The position numbers and the translations under genes were made by a program. A DNA stretch of 64,000 nt, from the NCBI GenBank assembly GCA_037903475.1, contig JBAJFG010000041.1, positions 744,001-808,000 on the forward strand, written 5' to 3'. The notes under the pieces are model-generated. The model ran no database searches and was not told the DNA's origin. It worked only from the letters and a program-made list of their open reading frames with translations. Positions within the stretch are counted from its first letter, which is position 1, and each line of letters begins with the position of its first letter. This DNA comes from Ancylostoma caninum. Its lineage: Eukaryota > Nematoda > Chromadorea > Rhabditida > Ancylostomatidae. Shown one piece after another: positions 1 through 17,339 of the stretch.

Positions 1-241
1 TCAAACCACAATTCAAAACGGAAACGCTGTATAACTGATCTTTTTACTGCACTGGAGAGAACACTTCCGAGTGGAACTAAATTGGTTTCGTGTGTGTCCG
101 ACATATGGATCTTTAGATATGATCCATTGCCAACAAACACACATGCAGCTGGATTTTACTACATACATACATAGTGATACAAAAGAATGATAAACAGAAT
201 AAGCTAGAACAACACAATTTATACTGACGCGTTTGTTTCAG

Positions 242-1254
242 ATGATGCCGAATTTTGATTATTCTGTTACTGATTGTATGCATGAGCTTCTTTTCAATAG
301 AACCCATCTTGAACAAGCGAACGACGCGCTGAACCTCACTATTTATGAGAACCTTCGAAGCGTAAGTTCGTTTTACGATGCTGCTCATATGTAGAATTAT
401 ATTAATTTATCGAAGCTACGTGGAAGAACTGAAAAATTTCTCTGAAAAAAAAGGAAAATTTGAAAATATCAGGTTGGCTTTGTATGCACAATCGTGGTTG
501 GACAGAAACTATGTAGCTCTAGGAAGATACAAGCTACACTTCAGTCCGAGATACATCGATCATCATTACCTGTTACCCTCCACCCATTTTCCACACGAGA
601 GTTGGATACCCTATACAGGGATATGCTACGCTGTGGCTCGGAATACCGGCTCACACAACTTTTGACTGCTTCCCGCTTTTTAGACGTTTTTTTTTGCCAA
701 CGGATGCTATATCGATAAGGACGAATTGTCGTACGATATTCGATAGAGTGAAGAGGGCTATGCAGCATATGTTTGAAAGAATCTCCAATCCAAGTGAACA
801 AATGGGGTAACTGAACAGAATGTTACCAAAATGCAAGGTTTGGTGCAATCCTACTACTGTTTTCCTTTGTTTGAAGTTATACAAAAGGCGGGAGGAAGTT
901 TTGCAATTTCGACTGGTTTTCTTCTGAATTTTTCAAGTCTAAAGTTCGCTCTTTCAAATTATGGTTAACACATGAGCAAAGGTGTTCCATATTTCTTGCT
1001 CATAACGACGAAATGTGCATAAATAGCGGGCGTTCATTTTTGATCAACATATTTTAATTTTGATCGCCATCATTTCCTAAGTCTATATACAATATTTCTT
1101 AAGTTCTCAAACAATTCAGTTTTCACTCATTCTGTGTTGCACTATTGTTGCTTAGCCAATTCTTCCACAACAATTTTTCTTCTAGGTACGCTACCACAAG
1201 AATCGAATTCGACCTGACCCTAATTATAAGCTCGATTGCAGCCGTGGTATCTAG
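242..1254 (+). CDS. GT14 core-2/I-branching glycosyltransferase, copy A (3' end only)
   Basis: Two terminal exons of a GT14 (Core-2/I-branching enzyme, Golgi type II glycosyltransferase) gene whose start lies left of the window. The penultimate exon is 242-361 (40 codons, begins MMPNFDY, includes DCMHELLFNRTH). The last exon is 1186-1254, reads VRYHKNR...LDCS and ends in TAG. Acceptors are TTTCAG and TTCTAG and the donor is GTAAGT; both junctions are phase 0. The block matches the C-terminal part of the family, where vertebrate enzymes have an ANKFD-type motif followed by a conserved Cys/Glu stretch. It is almost identical to the same exons of copy B (14434-14553 and 15360-15428) because both lie in a segmental duplication. 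In B an AATAAA signal follows the stop; here the equivalent site reads AATGAA (about 1328). Whether copy A is functional cannot be judged. Confidence 0.85.
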
Positions 1255-3043
1255 CTTTCACAATGAGTGTGAGGCAACTCTGATCAGCGCTTATCTGAAA
1301 TATTGTTATCAACACACCTTCTCTTGAAATGAACTATGCTGTCGCATTCTCGTTCTTCGCAAGTTCAAGTCGGCGCTCACGAGAATTTTTGCCCCCATGA
1401 TTTTAGCCAGAAATTTTGTTTTTGAGTGTTCTTATCACCAGCTCGCACCATATCAGGAAAAAGAAACAGAATCTTTGGATTTCTGTTGGTTCCAGGTGTT
1501 TTCCTCCTCCTCAGATTATACGTGCCCAACGCCTTTCAATTTTTGGAGAACTTTTTGATGTTCCACAGAAATCCTTCTTTGGAGACGCCATCTTCAGCAT
1601 TCTCACATCGCGACTGGGATTCAGGAGTAGGCAGGTCTTTGCTGAAATTCCTGGAATGTCGACGAGCCATAGTGGCCACAGTTCATTCATTGAGAGACTG
1701 CAACATTGCAGTCACAGTGGATTTCTCTTTTTAATAGTCTCTGTTGAAATTTAGAGATGGTTGCATTCCCTCTAAGATGTGCACAAAGTCTACTCTCACG
1801 TATTTTTCCGGAGAACCTGGCAACATCGAAGATGTAATTATAGGACAAATCTCCCTGGGACAAGAACAGTGAGCCTTTTTGAAGATGTGTAACGAGTGAT
1901 CCGTTCTCCATAAAGGAGGCAACAAAAAATGAATGGAGTACACTCATCCAAAGCGCTGTTGCTCGCAAAAGCTCGTACGTCCTGTCTGAAATGTGGATGA
2001 ATCAGTGGGGCCTGCTGGAATATTTGGCAACAACCTCCCAGATTACGCATTATTTCAAGAGCTTCTGAAAACGCACGTGATATTGCTGATCTTAGTGCTC
2101 GCCAAGGTACGGCACAGCAGCTCAAAATAGGATGCCTGCAAAAACTTCAACCACTAGGTAATTCGAGACATGGCTGGGGCAGCAATGGCTGGCTGGTCCT
2201 GTATACCTCTCAAATAGCTTAGTAAATATGTATGTTCTAATATTTTATAGATCACACCCTTCTTTCCATCTAATTTTCGAATCAAAACAAAGCTTGTTTT
2301 GTTCCTAAACCCATCCACTTTCCTCTCGATGAGCTCGTATTTCAAGAGCTTCTGAATGAAGTTTAGTCCCTTGAGTTCAACACATCTTCTAGCTATATTA
2401 TCTGATAAACCCGTTTTCGTGGTTGAGTTATCTCTGCGTCACGTTAAGCGAGATGATGGCAAAGTTGAGCTCCTTCAATGCAAATTCGTTCGATTGGAAA
2501 AAAAATTGTGATGAAAGTTCACATCTGCGATTAGCGGACAAAAGTGATGGCAAATCGATCCTCTATAGAAAACTTTTTACATCATGATGTTGCGGAATTT
2601 GTTTACATTCGAACTAATGAAATGGCTAACACAGCTGGAGTTATGAGCCACAAAAGTGTGAATCTAATTTTTCCATCGGAGCTCCGCCCAATCTACTTTA
2701 GTCGATTGAACGCTCAACAGCTACAAATTAAATCTAATACTAAATAACAGATCTCTTCAGATGGTACTACTTCTGACTTTTTTCGTATCTTGTCACTAAA
2801 ATGCTCAATGTGTCATTCTAATAAGTAGAAGCTGCGATGAACCGAAATGACAGATGATGACAGTGAGAGAACTCGAAGGACAGCCTCACGCTGTGATTGA
2901 AGGAGCGGAAATGCTTCGGACATGTATTCCGGAGCGAGTAACAAGCAGGACCAGCCAAAACTCGCTCTGTTTCCACATACATAGTAGTACTTGAATAGTC
3001 GACCAGATGGAATAGTATTCCAATAGTCACTCTTTTCTAAACC

Positions 3044-3337
3044 GCTTGTATTGGCGCGTAGGATTCTTGGCTCCTGCCTTCACACCAGTTGCTAGTGTGG
3101 AGGGATCTGGTCCCTTAGACGGTGGTTCAGTGACGATAACAAGATTTATCTGCAATTCTATCCACAAGTGCTCGCTATGAGCTACGAAAACAGGAATAAT
3201 GCGGGAGAGCGGTTTGCTTGGTAAGATACCGCCCTTTATCTTGATTATGTGTTTACAATATGAACCACAAAGGCACAAAGGATCGCACATCTGGGACTTT
3301 TAGAGCGTCCTGATGCAAATACCAGGACACCGCTTGT
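3044..3337. mobile_element. Putative small insertion with 8-bp target duplication
   Basis: Relative to the duplicate at 18300-18325, copy 1 carries an extra segment of about 285 bp bounded by the direct repeat CCGCTTGT, which occurs once in the other copy. An 8-bp duplication fits a hAT-type insertion, but no clear terminal inverted repeat was found. The insert holds no recognisable gene; an 87-codon minus-strand open stretch at 3027-3290 has no known motif. Confidence 0.45.
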
Positions 3338-3964
3338 CTCCGAAAAGAAAAATGTCAAGTTGTGCGCACGGATGACATTGAGGTGGACCCGCGCGGCGCG
3401 GATGTACTTCTACAGGAGCTGAGGTAGCATGCTAAACTAGGTCTGTAGGAGTGGTCTAGAGTGGCTGAACCCACAAAAGGATCTTTATTACAAAACCTTC
3501 TCAATTAAACTCCAAAGATATCGAGATATTATCTCTATTCGCCGATATTATGTTGAATATATTATAATGAATAATTGAATATATTATAATAAATACTATA
3601 GCTGCGAAAAGTTCGATTATGGTGAAGATCCCATCAAATTATGCTGGTACCTTTATCTTGCCTAGTGAGTCGCACTGTTTACCAAAATGAGAGTTTCCAA
3701 GCTTCACTGGATATAAGCTTGGAACAAAAGTTCAAAAGGTTGTACTTTAATCTATAATGTTTTGATTGCCATCGCTACTAGTTATTCATTGAATCCGTGA
3801 ATTCAATATGAGGAGCCTAAATTGGAGGAAGCAGTCCCTAACATCCCACTACAGAACTCTTAAAGGCAGTGCGTCACATTGTTTCATGGGTAGTAGATAA
3901 CAACACACTGTAGACCTTCTCGTCACGCTAATTTTAAAGATGTAGGAAAAAGCACATCAAAGTG

Positions 3965-5215
3965 AGCTGGCCCGGACTGCAACGACCCCGCTTTGGCGCT
4001 GGGGTAAGCCCACAGATGTCTCGGTTTCCGAGCATCGAGCTGCCTCTGCTAGAGAGCGCAGGAACCGTTCCATGGCTGCGATACCAATCGGCGGCGAGTA
4101 CAGCTTGGAGAGGCAACAGCTAGAACGACAGCAGACACTACTCTGAAACAGGTAAGGTTGCAAGTGAATGGAGGTTCTTTTAACCCCATCAATAGAGTGG
4201 TTAAATAGAGAGTTTAGTAAGGCTATAAATAGGAGCAGAATAAATGCGAGTAAACATGGGACTATATAAAAGCACGTGACTACACGTGCACTACGGCTAT
4301 ATACAAATCCACCCTTATGCGGGAAGGTCTGACAGCTAAAGGAATCCGAGGACTTGGATGAAGATGCGACAATAAGATAACCTAGCGGTTCCCGTTATCG
4401 AGTGCGAATGATGCGCGCGTCGCCTATATAGGCAGGGGCCTGGGAAACCCCGCCTCTTAGTCACGTGAGCCAACGCGTGGCAGCCGCATTCAAGTTCTCA
4501 GGGCACACCATCCCTGAGAATTCCCCTCGCGTCCATGGGAAAGCAACGAGCGAGAACTAATTACTATGAGAAGAGCACAGAGATGGAAAAGATAAGGAGC
4601 AGAAGCATCGAGATAGGGCAAAGTACAGCAAGAGGCACAGGTAAGTGACACAATTGTATAAAGGAGTATTTATATACAGTTGGTACACCACACTGACAAA
4701 ACGAACAAAAGCCGAGCCGGCTCTAACGGTGAAGAATTTAGTTCTGACAGTGGTTTAATGCAATACATTACATAGCTTGTTCAGAAAATAATTGAATATT
4801 TTTTCTTCTACTTTATTTTTCTTTCTTTCGTTTATGCTGGTCACAGATATTCTTTGAATGTGACAATTTTTTATACTACTGCAAATTTTATTTCATACGT
4901 TTTCTCGCACCTTAGCAAAATCTTTGAGCTATGCTTGAGACAAATTATGCCAGTTAGAAATGGAGGCGTGAAAGCAGCAATTGTGACTAACTTACTTCCA
5001 CGAATCAAACTCAGCAAGTACGAGTCAGGACATCAATGCAGTATAGAGACAAGGAAATATCAACGGAAGCAGGTCCAGAAGACTTTAGCGACGCTGAAGA
5101 TAACGAAGATCATACCCGTCCTTCTCATGCGGGCAACCATAATTTAAGGGCTTTTCTTGGGTGAAAATACACACAAGACAGTTCCAGAAATTCTAGAAGC
5201 TGTCGAAGTAAGCAC
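3965..5215. repeat. Dispersed long repeat, copy 1 (partner 30420-31835)
   Basis: The sequence starting CTGGCCCGGACTGCAACGAC near 3966 recurs at about 30421 and stays collinear to the segment around 5200, with an extra piece of about 140 bp in the second copy near 30840-30985. The 3' third (about 4950-5215) contains a decayed mariner-like stretch, better preserved in copy 2, ending near a PEILEAVEVST-type helix-turn-helix. No functional gene is seen. The first part has splice-like CAGGTAAG motifs near 4148 and 4639, also present in copy 2, which could mark an old exon, but no reading frame supports this. Confidence 0.75.
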
Positions 5216-5239
5216 CGCAACCAATTGTAAAGAGTAATG

Positions 5240-5450
5240 ATAGCCCATGTCCCCCTACAAATAAGCTTCTGTTTTTATGGTTTTGGCAGGGTAAGATGCG
5301 TTCGCTAGATGCGTCGAGCACGGATCATTCACCGGTCATTACGAAACAATTCTCGCATGGAATCAGCATGTGATGTTGCTGGGAGTTGCTGAGAGTTAGA
5401 TTTAGGCGAGAAGGATCGATTGCGATGGGATCGCGCAATCAGCTGAACAG
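5240..5450. repeat. Dispersed repeat, copy 1 (partner 34310-34505)
   Basis: About 200 bp containing ATGCGTTCGCTAGATGCGTC is shared with 34310-34505 in the same orientation. It directly abuts the broken 3' end of the CR1-like retrotransposon. No coding potential is evident. Confidence 0.7.
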
Positions 5451-6380
5451 CGGTTGTGAACAGTAGCCTTTTAGGCCTTTTACAAGAACGTGCGAGCGCA
5501 CATTTGCAGTATATATAGCTAAATGATTTTGTATTGCCGGATAGTTAGCCTTTGCAAAATCTCGCTTCCAAAACGTCCTTTCTTCTATGGTACTTACATT
5601 GAGGTGGAATCGGACACCAGAGTGATCACTAGATCCAATAGGTGCAATTACGTCCACATTTCTAACCAGTGATGTATCATTAGAGAACAATAAATCTAAG
5701 TAGGAGGCACCTCTGGGAGAAGTGACCAGCTGAGTCAGATCATGGGATTGAATGAAGTCAACAAAATCTTGAGATGGTCTGCAAGTTGCATGCGGCGCAG
5801 TGTCCCACTTGAGGTCTGGAAAATTGAAATCGCCTAAAACCACGCAAGGTTTATCACTGGCACAATAATCACTGATTGCCTTTATCATTTGAATTGAAGT
5901 TACAGCGTTACAGCGAGGCGTTCTGTAGATGGCAATGAATCTAATGTCTTTTGCACGGAAAATAACGTCAAGAACTAATATTTCGTAAGCATTTTTGACA
6001 GTTTCTTGGAACACTGTTGTGAACGAGATAGGCATTTTGATCAAAGCCACGATGCCACCACCTTTAGTATGAGTTCGGTCACATCTAATAGACGAATATT
6101 GAGCACCAGCTATGCCTAAGAGAGGGGCAATATCGTTTTTTTGACTTAACCAGGATTCAGTCAGAACTACTAGATCATAGCTCTCACTGCAGAGAGTTAA
6201 CACAAGTGCATCTGAATTCTTGACTAACGACCGAATATTCGAAAGTAAACAACGGACAGAAGATCTGGGAGGCCTAGGAGACCCTATTGGTTTCCCGGCA
6301 CATTGTCGTCTGCAGCAAACGTACCAGACTGAGAACAAAACTGAGTGGAGGAGACAGATTGGCTTACAACATTCACACAA
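5439..6380 (-). pseudogene. CR1-like non-LTR retrotransposon ORF2, endonuclease part only
   Basis: Minus-strand open frame of 313 codons encoding an apurinic/apyrimidinic-type endonuclease, the N-terminal domain of ORF2 in CR1/L2-type retrotransposons, which nicks target DNA. All landmark motifs are present in order: SNIRSL, LTESWL, a YRTP segment, VVLGDFNFPDLKW and GSSDHSGV. The reverse transcriptase that should follow is absent. Homology stops soon after TFWKRDF and runs into a dispersed repeat and a stop near 5439. The frame overlaps the upstream ORF1 by about 97 bp in another frame, as in related two-ORF elements. The element is therefore a fragment that cannot move by itself. Clade assignment (CR1/L2 rather than another APE-type clade) rests on motif style and ORF1 type. 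Confidence 0.85.
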
Positions 6381-6961
6381 TTTTGGGCAGTTTCAGAAGG
6401 AGGTGATCTGAGGTGCGTGTCTTTCAAACGTTTTCTGCGCCTGCGGTTTCTTTCCTCAATAGTAAGAGAAGGTCGTATATAGATCCCTCTCTCGGGGAAG
6501 AAGCGAAGACGTGGAGCACGCCTGATTGCTTCATTTTGAAAACGGCTACAAGGTAAAACAACCCTTAACAATCTGGGTCTGAGCGTACTTGGCCTTCCCA
6601 TTCTGTAGACGGCACTTGGAAGGCATTCAATGCTAAGAAATTCGAGTAGCTGATTAGTACATACAATATCATGGTGAACACGATCAAAAGAGCTAGCGCT
6701 GGTTGATTCACGTACTCCAGATATTACGATAGAACGCTTGAGCTCTATATCGTCAGAAACCGAAGAAGCTATAGAAGAATTTTTCTCAACATCTACACTA
6801 GGAGAGAGTGATGGGGTCTTTGATGCTTCCTGAAGTTTTTGTTTCAAGGGAAGGTTTTCTTCTCTAAGGTGGTGGACCTCATCGACCAACTCACGATTCC
6901 TTCTATTGATTTCCTTGATCTCCTCTTTAGTCTCGAGCAAAATTTCAATAACGATTTTCAT
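6284..6961 (-). CDS. CR1-like retrotransposon ORF1-type protein
   Basis: A 225-codon minus-strand frame immediately upstream of, and overlapping, the endonuclease frame. Residues about 5-45 form a charged heptad-like coiled coil (ETKEEIKEINRRNRELV). This is followed by a Ser-rich linker and a conserved block with IVISGVRES, the VYRMGRPS segment, PRLLRVVLP, LRFFPERGIYIRPSLT and a basic ERNRRRRKR tail. This arrangement is typical of ORF1 proteins of nematode non-LTR elements, which bind element RNA. No stop codons interrupt it. It is a transposon gene, not a host gene. Confidence 0.75.
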   Translation of the reverse strand: MKIVIEILLETKEEIKEINRRNRELVDEVHHLREENLPLKQKLQEASKTPSLSPSVDVEKNSSIASSVSDDIELKRSIVISGVRESTSASSFDRVHHDIVCTNQLLEFLSIECLPSAVYRMGRPSTLRPRLLRVVLPCSRFQNEAIRRAPRLRFFPERGIYIRPSLTIEERNRRRRKRLKDTHLRSPPSETAQNCVNVVSQSVSSTQFCSQSGTFAADDNVPGNQ

Positions 6962-7149
6962 GTAGTTCGGTAGCTGCTTATCCGTGCTGAGGTCCTTGAG
7001 ACAGCGTTCCGGCTGAGCATCTGATGGAGAATACTCACACGGCTTCGTTTGAACCTCTGCGCTGGAACAGAAGAGGAGCGGGAAGGGGAATTTACCATGT
7101 CGACACAGTTGATCTTCAAGATCGAAAGGCTACTGATCGCTGCGACAGA

Positions 7150-7390
7150 TAGTCTTCCCTGTTTTGGACGCCGGGGCGTTGTTATTATAACGTTGGATCC
7201 GTTTTCACGTGTTCCCCCCCCCTGGAACGCCGACACACCCTTATCACAGCTTTGAACCCGTCTCCCCCCCCCTTTGGGACGTCGGAGCATCATTATCACA
7301 GCATTGCCCATATCTCGGCATTTCTCCATTTCTGGACGCCGGCTCACACTGGGCCCCTCTTCAGGGGTTTCAGCACTTTTGGATCCTTTG
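7150..7390. repeat. Degenerate 59/60-bp satellite, locus 1
   Basis: About four decayed units in which TGGACGCCGG, CCTTATCACA and GGATCC/GGAACGC motifs recur every 50-60 bp, for example TTTTGGACGCCGGGGCG at 7162, CACCCTTATCACAGC near 7237 and TTTCTGGACGCCGGC near 7331. These match the reverse complement of the 59-bp satellite at 44396-45690. Runs of C have expanded inside two units. It lies just upstream of the 5' end of the CR1-like element. Open frames crossing it on both strands are repeat artefacts. Confidence 0.65.
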
Positions 7391-7631
7391 GCAGCAGTCA
7401 TCTTCATCATTACTGGTGGCCATTCTGTGGTGCACACACACGCACAATGCCACAGATTTTCTGCAATGTCTATAGCGTATGATTTTTAGCTCGAACGGGC
7501 GTTTATATTTTCTCAACCTGATAGTTTCTGCTCTCACGAACCATAATCTTCTAGCACTCACTTAACTTTCTCTTCCACTTTCAGCGAGTGTTGGCTTGTA
7601 GTGTTTACTGCACTTGTGGCCAGATCTTCTA

Positions 7632-8907
7632 TTAGGTTGGTGCAAAAATAATGCGCGTTTTCCGTTGCTTCATCTTCGGTGCAGAGAACTTCCGGTATTT
7701 CTCATCATCGGTATGAGAAGTTGCATATGGTTTTGTAGCAAGTTTCATGGCCTTTTCAATCATCTCATGCATTTTGAGCGAAGTTCATGTTTTCTGTGAA
7801 TTTTTAGTTGTGGAAGGAAAGGCGCCAAAACAAGTTTTTTGCCAAACTCACTTCAGCGAGCTAAAACTCGCCAGCATCCCAGCAGGAACCGCTCGGAATA
7901 CTGCCACAGTTTTGGCGAAGGGAGTGTGAGCGAATGCATTCCGCCGAGCTGCTTCCGAATTTTTCGGCTTGGTGTGCCTTGCTTCGAAACTAAGGAATGT
8001 CGCATAGATCTTCCTGGGTTTTGCGATCCCCAATTGATGACAACTATCGAAGAGCACCCATCCAAAACAACATATTTGGTTTCGTAGAACATCACCGGTG
8101 ATTGTTGTCAGATCATCCCTTCCCTCAATAAAAATGGGAGGACGAAAAAGCACAACGAGTTGATGTCGCGTATACTGAACGTGTACCACATTGATCCTCA
8201 TTGAGAGGTCTGCTTCGCGCCTTTGCAGTGAAAGAATTGCAACCAAATAGTCGGTCGCTTAGTAATTAAATGTGAAGAATAGACCCTCTTCGACAAAATG
8301 AGGTGCCACGCTGAATAGTTGGACGAGGTAGATGCACCGAAACACTCCCAGAAACCGAAGGAACACCAAAATAAGGTCACGGCGAGTTTGTGGTGACCTG
8401 CTGCAAGAATTGCTCACTGCAGCTCATTCATTCTTCCTAATCTGGTAAGTGGTTTTAAGACGTAAATGAAATAAATTAGAAACTTCGCTGTGTGGCCCCA
8501 GCATTGCTCAATGAAATGGATTCTTCACTCCTATGGGGCACCGTCCAGGCACACCCTGCACGACAGATTCTTCACAGCTTGGAGCATCTGAGCTAGGAAG
8601 CTCGGAGTCCTACATAATAATCAGCAAGCTTCTTGCTCATCGACTACCACTTCCTCGAGAACCTGGGCGATTTCTTCCAGGAGAGTTTTCTTGAAGACTA
8701 AAGTAATACCAAAACTGCCCTCCGGAAGTTCGTCGATTCTAGAAGGTCCTGTCAGAATTGCACGGTAGTCGGAGAACGTCTGCCTTATTGCTAAAGATTT
8801 GCGGATTAAAACGGTTCTAAGCCTTTTGAAAAAGATCGATTTTGAACGGGGTTATGAGGTTTGGAACCAAAGGCATGCAAACGCGCATTATTTTTGCACC
8901 AACCTAA
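7632..8907 (+). mobile_element. Mariner element with perfect TIRs, decayed transposase
   Basis: The element is 1276 bp long and flanked by TA on both sides. The terminal inverted repeats start TTAGGTTGGTGCAAAAATAA and are identical over 29 of 29 bases at the two ends. Length, TIR type and TA target are those of Tc1/mariner superfamily mariners. The + strand still shows transposase homology in several frames: FGEGSVSE followed by a region like the helix-turn-helix linker near 7910-8080, a DEVDAPKHSQKP segment near 8326 and a decayed C-terminal part near 8500-8700. Frameshifts and stops mean no active enzyme is made. Intact ends would allow mobilisation in trans by a related transposase. Confidence 0.9.
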
Positions 8908-9689
8908 TAGAAGGTGTGGCCCACCGATTCACGGTTTCCAGACATTGAGAATGAACAGTTGCTTTTAATAATCTTCATTCAAATAACTGCAACAACTGAG
9001 GCCTCTATGCGCCAGGTCCTACGCAACGGTCAACACGATTAGATGAGGCTTCAGTAGACGGTAAAGAGTAAAAGAGTACAATACAATGAGAGCAGTTAAC
9101 AGGTAATCTTGATCCGTGGGGGAAAGCACCAATTCCGAGAGTTGTTTCTTCCAATCCAGAGTCGAAGCGAGGAGGTGAGGCGAGGGTGAGTTGAAGGCGA
9201 CCAACCCCAATATCTACGGGGCCCAGCGAATGCAAAAGCCTTACTAGCTGCTGTTGGCTCCTTATATACTGCCTACTTTCTCACGGTTTAAATTCATACG
9301 CCAACGCGCGTACGTTACTTTTGGTTTGCTCCTCCTTTTTCCCATGGCGGACTGAACTTCCTCATGGTCGCCTTCTTTTTCACCCTGTATTGCTTCTGTT
9401 CTCTCCTCATACTCTGGATAGGCACGTTTTGGCGGTGCTGGCCCCCAGCTGTCCCTATTACAACTTGGACGGTCTCTGTCCCACACACAGGCTGCAGGCT
9501 CTCTGCGTGTTGATGAAGTTTCGGATCATTTTTGCTCTCATACAGAGACGATGTGCATTTTTAGAGAACTCAAGCACAAAGTAAAAGATATTGCATCTCA
9601 ATGTTGCTACATACAGAACCCACTTTTCTCATATGCCCTCTCAGCCTCTGCCACCGTCGCTATACTGCGGAAGAGTTGAAAGCACTATT
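8908..9689. other. Gene-free spacer upstream of GT14 copy B
   Basis: About 780 bp between the mariner element and the conserved upstream block of copy B. It contains short open stretches on both strands and T/C-rich sequence near 9330-9420, with no recognisable gene, repeat family or RNA. Confidence 0.5.
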
Positions 9690-9801
9690 TATCTCGTCAC
9701 CATTTCGAATTTATGCAAATTTATTTAATTTATTTAATATCCGCACAAACACCATTCAACAATAGCTCACTACCGCATTGCTCGAAATTCTGCACTGAAG
9801 C
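9690..9801 (+). promoter_or_regulatory. Conserved upstream/5' leader block of GT14 copy B
   Basis: The 110 bp before the ATG are clearly related to the regions before the ATG of copies D (37408-37519) and E (about 63150-63249). Shared elements are TCACCATTTCGAATTTATG (variants in D and E) and TTCAACAATA about 45 bp before the start. No TATA box or trans-splice acceptor is obvious. Conservation in otherwise diverged flanks suggests a core promoter and 5' untranslated leader; this is inference. Confidence 0.5.
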
Positions 9802-15428
<5,627 letters not shown>

Positions 15429-15501
15429 TTTTCACAATGAGTGTGAGGCAACTCTGATCAGCACTTTGTCTGAAATATTGTTAAGAACACATCTTTTGTT
15501 G

Positions 15502-15507
15502 AAATAA
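15502..15507 (+). terminator. Polyadenylation signal of GT14 copy B
   Basis: AATAAA lies 74 bp after the stop codon of copy B. The duplicated position in copy A reads AATGAA. Confidence 0.6.
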
Positions 15508-17339
15508 ACTATGCTGTCGCATTCTCGTTCTTCGCAAGTTCAGGCCGGCACTCACGAGAATTTTTGCTTTCATGATTTTAGCCAGAAATTTTGTTTTTGA
15601 GTGCCCTTATCACCAGCTCACACCATGTCAGGAAAAAAAAAACAGATTCTTCGAATTTCTGTTTGTTACAGGCTTTTTTCTCCTCCTCAGATTATACGTG
15701 CCCGGCGTCTTTCAATTTTTGGAGAACTTCTTGATCTTCCACGGAAATCCTTCTTTGGAGACGCCATCTTCAGCATTCTCACCTCGCGACTGGGATTCAG
15801 GAGTAGGCCGGTCTTTGCTGAAATTCCTGGAATGTCGGCAAGCCATAGTCGCCACAGTCCAATCATTGAGAGACTGTAACATTGCGGTCACAGTGGATTT
15901 CTCTTTTTAATAGTCTTTGTTGAAATTTAAAGATGGTTGCATTCCCTCTAAGATGTGCACGAAGTCTACTCTCACTTATCTTTCCGGAGAACCTGGCAAC
16001 ATCGAAGATGTAATTATAGGACAAATCTCCCTGGTACAAGAACAGTGAGCCTTTTTGAAGATGGGTGTAACGAGTGATCCGTTCTCGATAAAGGAGGCAA
16101 CAAAAAATGAATGGAGTGCACTCATCCGAGGCGCTGTTGCTCGCAAAAGCTCGTACCTCCTGTCTCAAATGCGGACGGATCAGTGGGGCCTGGTGGAATA
16201 TTTGGCGACAACCTCCCAGATTACGCACGTGATTTTGCTGATCTTGATGCTTGCTCGCCAAGGTACGGCACAGCAACTCAAAATAGGATGTCTGGAAAAA
16301 CTTCAATCACTAGGTAGTTCGAGAAATGGCTGGAGCAGCAATGGCTGGGTGGTCCTGTACACCTCTCGAGCAATAGCTTAGTAAATATGTATGTTCTAAT
16401 ATCTTATGGATCACACCCTTCTTCCCATCTAATTTTCGAATCAAAACAAAGCTTGTTTTGTTCCTAAACCCATGCACTTTCCTCTCGATAAGCTTATATT
16501 TCAAGAGCTTCTGAATGAAGTTTAGTCCCTTGAATTCAACACATCTTCTAGCTATATTGTCTGATAAATCCGCTTTCGTGGTTGAGTTATCTCTGTGTCA
16601 CGTTTAGCGAGATGATGGCAAAGTTGAGCTCCTTCAATGCAAATTCGTTCGATTGGAAAAAAATTGTGATGAAAGTTCACATCTGCGATTAGCGGACAAA
16701 AGTGATGGCAAATCGATCCCCTATAGAAAGCTTTTTACATCATGATGTTGCGAAATTTGTTAACATTCGAACTGATGAAGTGGTTAACACAGCTGGAATT
16801 ATCAGCCACAAAGGTGTGAATCTAATTTTTCCGTCGGAGCTCCGCCCAATCTACTTTAGTCGATTGAACGCTCAACAGCTACAAATTAGAACTAATAGGA
16901 AGTAACAGATCTCTTCAGATGGTACTACTTCTGATTTTTTTCGTATCTTGTCACTAAAACACTCAGTGTGTCATTCTAATAAGTAGAAGCCGCGATGAAC
17001 CGAAATGACAGATGATGACAGTGAGGAATGTTGAGAGAACTCGAAGGGCAGCCTCACGCTGTGACTGAAGGAGCGGGAATGCTTCGGACATGTAATCCGT
17101 AGCGAGTAACAGGTCACATATATGTGGAAACAGAGCGGGTTTTGGTGGGTCCTGCAGTATCAGTTGGAGTCATTTTTTTTTCCACAAAGTGCACCATACA
17201 ATATAGTGGTTTTTTGACTTTGTTGTCTTTTGCTTTAAATTGTTTGTCATGCTGAACCTGAGTACTAAACCATTATTCCGAGTAATGGGTTTGTTTGCTT
17301 CTAGTTGGTCTGATTTTTTGGTGTTTCCCTTATGGAGAA

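Larger units (their letters stand above)
1..3925. repeat. Segmental duplication, copy 1
   Basis: This block matches about 14245-18860 over nearly its whole length, with scattered substitutions and indels. It contains the last two exons of GT14 copy A, its 3' flank and about 2.6 kb of further DNA. Shared landmarks are the stretch after the stop codon, a conserved unidentified open stretch at 2154-2345 (minus; 16310-16504 in the other copy), one at 2544-2747 (plus; 16702-16905) and the segment ending in CAACACACT near 3900. Copy 1 has an extra insert of about 290 bp at 3044-3337. Copy 2 has an extra block of about 1.1 kb at 17165-18290. Between 1255 and 3925 no gene can be named. Confidence 0.85.

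Noticed and set aside
1145..1327. Open frame reading RYATTRIEFDLTLIISS, overlapping the last exon of copy A
   Set aside because: The neighbouring frame gives the conserved GT14 C-terminus VRYHKNR...LDCS with a stop and correct splice phase; the longer frame is a shadow.
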